The notes beneath the pieces were generated by a model. That model made no database searches. It saw only the letters and a program-made list of their open reading frames with translations, and was not told where the DNA came from. Shown in pieces: positions 37,601 through 46,600 of a stretch of 64,000 bases of DNA (its first letter is position 1; each line of letters begins with the position of its first letter). Origin of the DNA: Homarus americanus (lineage: Eukaryota > Arthropoda > Malacostraca > Decapoda > Nephropidae). The stretch covers positions 3,743,332 to 3,807,331 of the forward strand of contig NW_024720711.1 of NCBI RefSeq assembly GCF_018991925.1. Direction: 5' to 3'. Both the position numbers and the translations under genes were made by a program.

Positions 37601-40600
37601 GCCATCATACGCCTCCATCACACAGCAGGGAGAAAGTTGGAGACTCTCAATACATCACCACTAGCTCCCTCATGGCTAGTGGCACCAAGCATGCCCTCAA
37701 GGTGCCCACCACCTGGGCCACACCCATCATCATCACAGAGGAAGGTGAGTGTGTCCATTTATCCACATATTCTTCCCATCGTTATTTTAATCTTATTATT
37801 TGTATTGTGGCACACCAATAACTCAGAATAATTGTGGCAGAAGATGGTTTTGACTTAAATGATTGACTGACTTAAAACAAATACAGTATAGTGCAGCATA
37901 GGTACTGGGGGTAATAAACGTGTTACTGTATTAATGATCTTCAGAATATTTGATATGAAAACAAAACACCCTCGGACCCTACCATGATATATCACCATTA
38001 CTGTAGTTATGCATCTATATGGCTTATATCCTCATTACCACGGTCATTTATAATAAATAGTACCAGTGGTGTTGTGTGTGTGTTGACAGCACTGATAGAG
38101 AGGTTCCCAGGCGGGTGGCGGGAGGAAGTGTACAGTGGGGTGGTGGTGAGGCACTACTCCCCATTCTCCCACCCACGAGGTGCAACACTCATCTTCACAT
38201 TCTTCTCCAAAAGTGGTGAGTAAATACTCACCTCCACATTCTATGTCAGCACTGGTTACTGATCATCCTCACATTTTACCTCAACACTGGTGACCACTCA
38301 TTCTCACATGAGGCCAGGCTTCACGGTTCTTACTCTTTTGCAGGGGCACCATCATGCTGGTAAACATTGTAAAAATTCAGTAAATGATCTTGCAGTATCA
38401 TCTTGTGACATTCAGAGGTCATCATCATGTTCTTATGGAGGTGCAATGCTGATATTCCTAGCAAAAGCAAACTGCTGATATAGGGGGAAATCAGTTGCTA
38501 TCGATTTATTTTTTTAATTTAGTAATTACTTATCCAAGTTTTGTAAACCATTTATACGGGGTAAAATAATTAGTTTACTTATACTTTATTTCTTTATGTC
38601 TCTATTTAAATTTATCTTACTTGTCTTCTTATTTATTTTATCTTGTACAATACAGGTTGTATATATATTCTGATCTTTGGGCTTATCTGGGAAACCTTAT
38701 GTTACTGTACAATCTTCAGTAACTTATTGTAATATGTTTTGTTAACTATAATCTGGGATCATTATCATTATTGCTATGTGGTGTACACCCATACCAGGGT
38801 CAGTGAAGGAGGTGTGGGAGAAGTACGAGCAGCGGGAGGATGGGCTAGTGAGTTGTCACCGACCTACTTCAAGGCACCATCGTGGAGACCTTTGCCAACA
38901 CCAGGAAGGACACACTCAAACGTGAGTTGCTTAGTCTCAACAATTGCTTTTACTTTTTTTTTTTGACAAATTGGTGATTATAAAAAAGTAACAATAATGA
39001 CAAGCTTATGTTATTCCTTTTTTATATGGGTAGTACAGTACAGTATAAAGTGTTGAGAATGTCAGACCCTTGTAAATAAAGACAGGGACACCTATAACTG
39101 TCTTCTTTTATGGTCTCATAAACTGAGTGCGAGATAGTGCTAAAATGTCTTTCCTTGTACAGTATATTTAAAAAAAGTGAAAATATTTATTCCATATAAA
39201 ATACAGTGGGGTCTCATTTTGTGTGAGTATATCGTACTGGTATGCGTCTGCACATTGGACTCGCCAAACCATTACTCTAGAATGACATTGGGTAACAAAC
39301 TTAACCTTCCAAAAATGACACATAATGTCACATAAACTGCATCTACATCATTAAATATTTTAAGGCAGCACAGGAAGTTAATTATGTGATACTATTCCAC
39401 TGTCTTCATCAAATAGTGACGGTGTGGGAAGCTCTGGGAGATGATGGGGATCCAGGCAGGAGATGAAGGCTAGTCAGATATAAAGCCTTCAAAATCAACT
39501 GCAGACACTTGTTAAGTGACTTCATTTTCATCACCAATCTCCAGTGTTGGGGTCATTGTCACTTTTGGATTCTCCTTGATTTGTTGATGTGTGAAATAGG
39601 TAGCGATGAGAGCTTGGCGGTGACGTTAAAACTCCTGATAATGTTGCCTGTAGGGTCCCTCGCTCTACTCTGGTATTGCCACACCACCAACACTGATTTA
39701 GCTTGTCGTTTATGTTGAAGTCGTATTACAAATTATATATCCAATTTTTTCTATTATTTATGAAGAAACATGAACCACAAGAGGCTGATCATACAAAAAT
39801 ATAATATTGAATAAATAACAAACTCACAAATGCGGCACGGCCAGTCTCTCCCCCCCCCCCTTCATTTACGAAGGGAGGTGATGAACAAGAATAGGAAATA
39901 AGGCATGAGAAATCATGTAAGGAAATACAGTACAAGTAAAAAGAAAAAGAGAGAAAGAAATAGAGTAATTAAAGAATAAATAGAAACTAGAGTTAGGAAA
40001 GAAACATAATGTATGGGAAAAAGTAATTTTCTCCTTATCCTCTCATGTTACTGACCTGACCTTATGCAATCCTAATGCAATATCAGGTTCCCCTTTGTAT
40101 ATAAACTCTTCTCTCATTTGCGGTGAATATTGGGTGAGAGATTAGTGGTCTCATATGGAAACATATTACAGAGGTATACACTTCAATAATACATGTATTT
40201 ATTAAGTTCTGATAAATATGCCACAATATTATTTACTAAGTGTTCAAGACAGATCTTGTGGTAAGCACCAACCCTCTTCAACAGTGACAACAATGGTGCT
40301 AGAGAGATGCTGAGTGCTGGCAACATTGTTAGGGAGAGCAGGTCAGCGGGAATGATCAACTGTTACCGCTCCGTAAACAAGAGAGGAATATCCTACAGTG
40401 CAGTAGCTCATCTGGGATTAAGTGTGGGAAAATTAATAATTTTTTGATTAGGTTTAATTAACCTGACACTAAATGAACATAAATAATATAGGAATTATAG
40501 GTGAAATTGCATTCAGTTATAAAGGGATCGAGGGCTGCCGAGCAAGAGGTGGCGAGTTGTTCTCTCTTTCTTCCTCCTTCACCTGCCAAGAGGTTTCACG

Positions 40601-43600
40601 AGGAATGTAATTTACAACATGAGAGCATATATTCATTTGGATTGATTAATTACCAAAATATATGTATAGTCCCAGAAGAAAGTTCTTGATACAGTCAAAG
40701 TGAAGGGTGTAAAGTCAGCCTCCACCCTTACTGGACAGCGGGTCTTTGTCAGTGATGCCAATTGTGAAAAAAAAGTTTACCAGATTCGTGTCAGAATCTT
40801 TCTAGATCACTGCACATGTATAAGTTTAAAGGCACATCTGTGATTCATGCTTCAATTTAAAGGCAAATACAATTTAACAGCAAGGCTCTGGTCCCAAGCT
40901 TGCCATTAAATCAAAGCACAACTAGTACTGTAATGACCTAATTCATTGTCAGGGTGGGGAATTAGTGAGTCCCATGACCTGAAGATGTCATGAATAAAGA
41001 CAAATAATATACACTACACTCGATCCCAGATGAGCTATTGCGGTCTCTTGTTTACAGTACAGAACAGTATCAGCTGAATGTTCCTGCTCTCCTTAACAAT
41101 GTTGCCATCACTGATCATTTCTCAACCAACAGATTTTTCAGTAATTTAAGTGACCCAGAGCCCCCTAAATAAGCAGAAGATCACTAAATTAATGTTCACC
41201 GTTACCCGCACTACCTATGGCTTTCCGCCTACTGTAAGCTATAACTATGGTCACATTTTAACCAATCATGTAAGCGATAACCGTGCATGCGAGACCCACG
41301 TAAAATGAGTCCCCACTGTACTTATAATACTCACTTAAGAGAGGGACCCACAAACTGCTGGTGTCAAAGTCAATAAAGATGTTTTGGCGGGGCAGGTCAC
41401 CAGTATTGGCGAGCTCCGGCTTCTTTGGCTGCTCGTGCCCGCCGCGATGGCATGGACAACCCTGCACAGGCAGCAGAGGTTGATGACCATAACCATGTCC
41501 CTGGGGAGGAGGTCTTTATGTTCTACTCCAGATTTAGGGTCGATGCTCTCAGGTAAGATTTAGGATTACTGGGGTTATCTGACATGCAACTCTCCTCCCC
41601 ACCCTTATCTCTCCAACATTTGGTACTTTTGCTGTCAAATAGTTTGACTTATCACTGTAAAAATTTTGAAATATATTCAAGTACTACAGTACTGCATATG
41701 AACTTCTGTTATTTTCAACTTCATCTTTTACCCAATACAATAAATTGTACAGTATGTACAGTATATGCAATTATAAATGCTCTCTTCCCATTCTCCGTTC
41801 CAACTTTCCAAGTGGGTAAACAACATGTTTTGTCTCTATCAACAACTAAATGACAACTTCAGCAATGTTTGTTTAGTACACCTTCACATATCACAGTTGG
41901 CAAGATGTGACTTACTTGTTTTAATCTTCCTGTTAGTCACAATCCCAGGTCTCTGGAGCTCTCCAGTAACCAGAATTAAAATTGAACCTGAAAATTTCCA
42001 GAAAAACTCATCAATTCTGGGCATGGGAACGAGTTTCCGAGGATGAAAACCAGGCGTATTTTCCAGAAAAATTCCAAGAAAATGTCTCCAAACCTCTCCC
42101 TTCTAGGCCTGGGAACAAATTTTCAAAGAGTTCCGAGAATTGCATCATGCTTCAATGCGTTTCCACGTGCCACGTGGATCACTTAGTTCATATTCTACTA
42201 CCATTGTAGAAGGTTGTTCCTTCACTAGCTGGTGTTTCTGCATACAATTTGTGTTTTGCAGTACTGTACCAGGACACTCTGTCAAGAATACAGTGTTAAA
42301 GCAGTGTTAAGATATAAAAAGTGATAAAACTGTAGTTACGTATACTGTACAGGTATACTCATGAACCAACGTCCAGTTAACCAATGCTTCGCATAACTGA
42401 TGATTACATCCCAGTACTGTACTCAGAAAAATTCTGGGGATGTTGTCAAGGTTACAATGTGGGATTTTTTCAAGGTTTAAGAGAGTCGTCTCATTATCCG
42501 GAAATCTTTCATCCCTGGAAGATCGCTGCACCAATTGTTCTGGCTAATGGGGATATTACTTATTAAGACATCCTAAGTACTGATAAGTAGTTCCGTATCT
42601 AATATAATTCTAGTTGGATATAATTATCACACTTGGTACACAAAGACCATTGTAAAAGGTGATCATGACATATTGACTCTTTTGATAGGAGTCGAGTAAT
42701 TGGTGAGACCACTTGGAGGGAGGAATATGATGAGCGTCCAGACCTTCTGTTGGCCAGGACTGTCACCTTCGGTAACTCAGACCCCACCCCACCCAGATCC
42801 ATTCAGGTAAGTCAACCTCAGGGAGTACCAACCCTGCCTTGAAAACATGGAAGTCCTTTGTATACTGTCCAGTTCCTATTGTATAAATGGGTTGGTGAAA
42901 GGAAGGGCATCGAGCCGTAAAACTCACTTCAAATATTCTTCATGGCAACTGGAGCACCATGCATCAGGTAATCAAGGGTAACCCACACAAGCATAGAAAA
43001 TTACCATAAAACAGTGATTATGATGATAATGAAGATAGATTAGTAAAGGAGAAATTTGAGAAACACAGGATCAACCCATTCTGTGTCATCTTAAACTCTA
43101 AAAGGGTGTTTCAGTAACTGGTTGCAGGGGTGGATCCAGGAGTGGGGTCCTGAGGGTCCAGACCCTACCCTTTTCATCAGAAAATTCCAATATCTTTTCT
43201 TTAATGCATATTTTAAAATTTTTAAGGGGGGAGTTTACAGCAACCCCCCCTCCCCCTTGATATTCCTGGATCTGCCCCTGAGTTGGGTTATCTGCACTAC
43301 AAAAATCCAATGTGTGAGATTGCTAAATACCTGTAAGTACACTTTGCATGCCTCACATCTTGTGAGATTAGGAAAACACTGTACAAAGATTACAAGAAAA
43401 AGTAAAATTAACATATGAATTCAATAAGGCTGATGAAATTTTGTGGAGTACTGTACTGAGATAAAACATTAGTGTACAAACATGTAGACAGTATATGATG
43501 GAGAAAGTGTTGTAGCCAACTTACAGTATGGTAGGAAATGATAAAACTGTGCACAATGATGAATGAAATATTTAAACACTCAGACATTCAGTTTTGAATG

Positions 43601-46600
43601 TAGGATAACAAATAAGAAAATTCAATCAAGTATTATTATAAACCAAGAGATAGCAATGTGATCATGCTTCCCTGGCAGAGGATTGAAGAGGAGTTTGGGT
43701 GCCCTGACAACATGGAGCCACACAAGGTGGTACAGCGACGAGTGTTCCAGGTGAGCGAGAGCAAAATCCTGCTGGTGTATCACTACGGCCGTCATCGTCT
43801 CCTTCAGCCCACCAGGTCCTTCCTCAAGCCCCAAAATGGTCGCTCCACTGCCCTAACCCCGGACATGACACAAGGATTTCAGGTTTGTACGGTATACTCT
43901 CAATTTAACGGAATCCGATGTAACGAACTCTTAATTTAACGGAAGCAATTTTTTCCGTTATTTTTCACCCAATTTAGTGAACTAGTTCGTTAAATCGAGA
44001 TTAATTCCATTAATACGCTCACACCTATGTAGATACCTCAGACACATTATATGTACATAGAAACCGTATTCATGGCTTACCTTAAACTAGGAGGTTCGGT
44101 GTTTGTTTTAATTTTGTCTATAATTTCCAAACATTTCCGATTGATAGCCACACTCTTTTGACTTTCTCCCCTAGACCACTTCCTTTCTGAGACTTCTGAG
44201 AGACTTTTGGCATGATGTCTAAGCACAGTAGTTAGTTGACCAAGAGGTAGCAGTGAACAACACATGCGGTGGCGGCAGGACACAGACTGAGCGGATGTAA
44301 ACAAACCTCACACATCATCAATATTATAAAGCCGCATGATCATAAGAATAACTTACACTGTAAAGAAACGAACACCACTATTTTTTTTAACCATGTTTAC
44401 CTCTTGCTGAATACTTGTCCTGACTGACCTTCCTCAACCCCACACCCCTGAGGTAGAGTGTACAGTGCCACCTACCCAGGAGACTAAATACCTACAGAAA
44501 ATTTTTTCAAGTATTTGACACTGTAAAATCAGAGGAGTATTTTTCCACAGATGTCTACTACTGACCAATTTTATTTTTAAAGATATCAGTTTAGTTTTAT
44601 ATGGTAGATTATCATGAAGCAGTTGGATCATATTTATAGGTGTCACAGCAACCACAGCACAATGGTGAAATACTGTACTACTCAGAAGTCTCAGATCTTT
44701 AATATTTCTTAAACTTAAGCAGTCTTTCATAAATAATACCAATTTTCACCAACTCTCCTTTTCAATACCATACCTCTTCCATTCTTTTCCACCAAACAAG
44801 TAAACTTATCAAACTTGGTACTCTATAAGAATTGTGGTTTTTGTTTTATTCTAACCCTTTTGTTGTTAACTAATTACTTTGTACAACACTCATATTCCTC
44901 GTCATAAAAAACATCATCTGTAGTTCTTCCTGACAAAATTTAAAGTAACACAATTTATTAAGGATCCAACTCTTCCATCAGCTTAAATAAATACTGTACT
45001 GCAGAATTAAACAAACCAAAAGGGGCCTCTGAGGGTGTGGATGCTTGTGGAATCCATTTTCTGACTTCATGAAATTACTCCACAGTGGCTCTTCAATGGA
45101 CTACTGTAGCTCATCAGTCATTTATTTACCTGTGTCAGGTTAGAATTTTGTGGTTGTTAAAAAATTCTGTTGTTCAAATGGTCAAATTTCAATCCAGTCA
45201 TCAAGAGAGAATTATCTTCAGTGTCTGTTTCTCAGACTGACTGTATACAGTAGTGCCAATCATATCTCTCTCTTTGTCACCTAATCTTCCTGCTCTTTTC
45301 TCTCTTTATGGTCCATTTTGCTTGTTCTGTTATTTATCACTTTCTCTGGACACATTGGTTGGACTGGACATTTCCATTGCCGGAGAATAAGAATTTTTAC
45401 ACATGTTTTAGCCAACATTAATTAGTCAGTGTTGATGGCAGCCTGACCCGAGTGTAGAGGGGCCAGCCATGCCTCAGTTGTGGGCGGTACTGGAGGCAGA
45501 AATGGAAGCAGAGTTGCGGGTACAGGAGGAGGTGCGACGTGGGGTGGAGGAGACAGCAGCCCTGAGGACAGCCAGGGCCAACGAGGAGCACCACATCGTC
45601 CTCCTCCCACACATGTTTGACATTCAGAGAAATGAAACAGTCCAGTATATCCTGAAGCAGGTAATTTACCTGATTGTTTGTGTCTTTTGTGTTTCTTCCC
45701 AACTTTCCATAATTCACTCACCAACATCACAACTGATTTTCTGGTTTCTAAAAGCCATTATGGCATAACTAATGCTCTGCAATCTGGAAGATATTATGAT
45801 AGTGTGCAGTTTATAGGAACAAGTACCAATGGGACTAAACAAGTACAGGACAATGCTTTGCCAAATTTGAAAAAAAAATGTACTCTCATTAAGTGAATGA
45901 CATTAAATATTTCTCTGGTAGTGAGTCAGTCAGTGCCAAACAGATATAAGCATCAGACATCAAGTGAATAAGTTCAAGTTGAAATATGCATACAGTAAAC
46001 CCATGTTATTCACGGGGTAAAGGTTCCAAAGAATGGCGTGAATAGGCAAAACCACGAACAGCAACTTATACAGTACTACCTTAGTTTTGAGAGTACGTAC
46101 AACACGAGATGCTGCATGGGGCGACTCGTTGTGCTGCGGGAAAAGGCCACCATCTGCTTAACGCGAATCACAAACCCGCGAATGACAAGAGTATTGTAAA
46201 ATGGAAACTTAAAATATCCAAAATTCTATAGCTGGAATAGCTTATATTAACTTGATACTGAACAAACAACACCGCCATATTTTTAGGAAAGTGGAACTAG
46301 ATGGGGATCCAAAGATGATTTTTTTTCCAAAGCCATCTGATTACAAGTCTCTCTCCACAATCACAGAGGACACTGTACATTCCTTGGCAAGGTTGTGGTT
46401 GAAGTATGGTATCCACAATTGGGGAACTCGTTATAATGTGGTGGGATAGGAGATATGTTCCGGGATCATCAAAATTTAAGTCATAACAGACACCTGGTAC
46501 CAGTGATAACAATGTCTGTAGAAAAAATTAACAAATCGAACAACTTCTGGTGGGTGCGGTGTTCTCATAAATTACCTAGAATACCTATACCCTTCACATT

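Noticed and set aside
41258..41467. Minus-strand 69-codon frame with QNIFIDFDTSSLWVPLL
   Set aside because: Superficially like an aspartic-protease phrase, but it is isolated and overlaps sequence next to DRC7 exon 9; part of it is intron with a transposon end.
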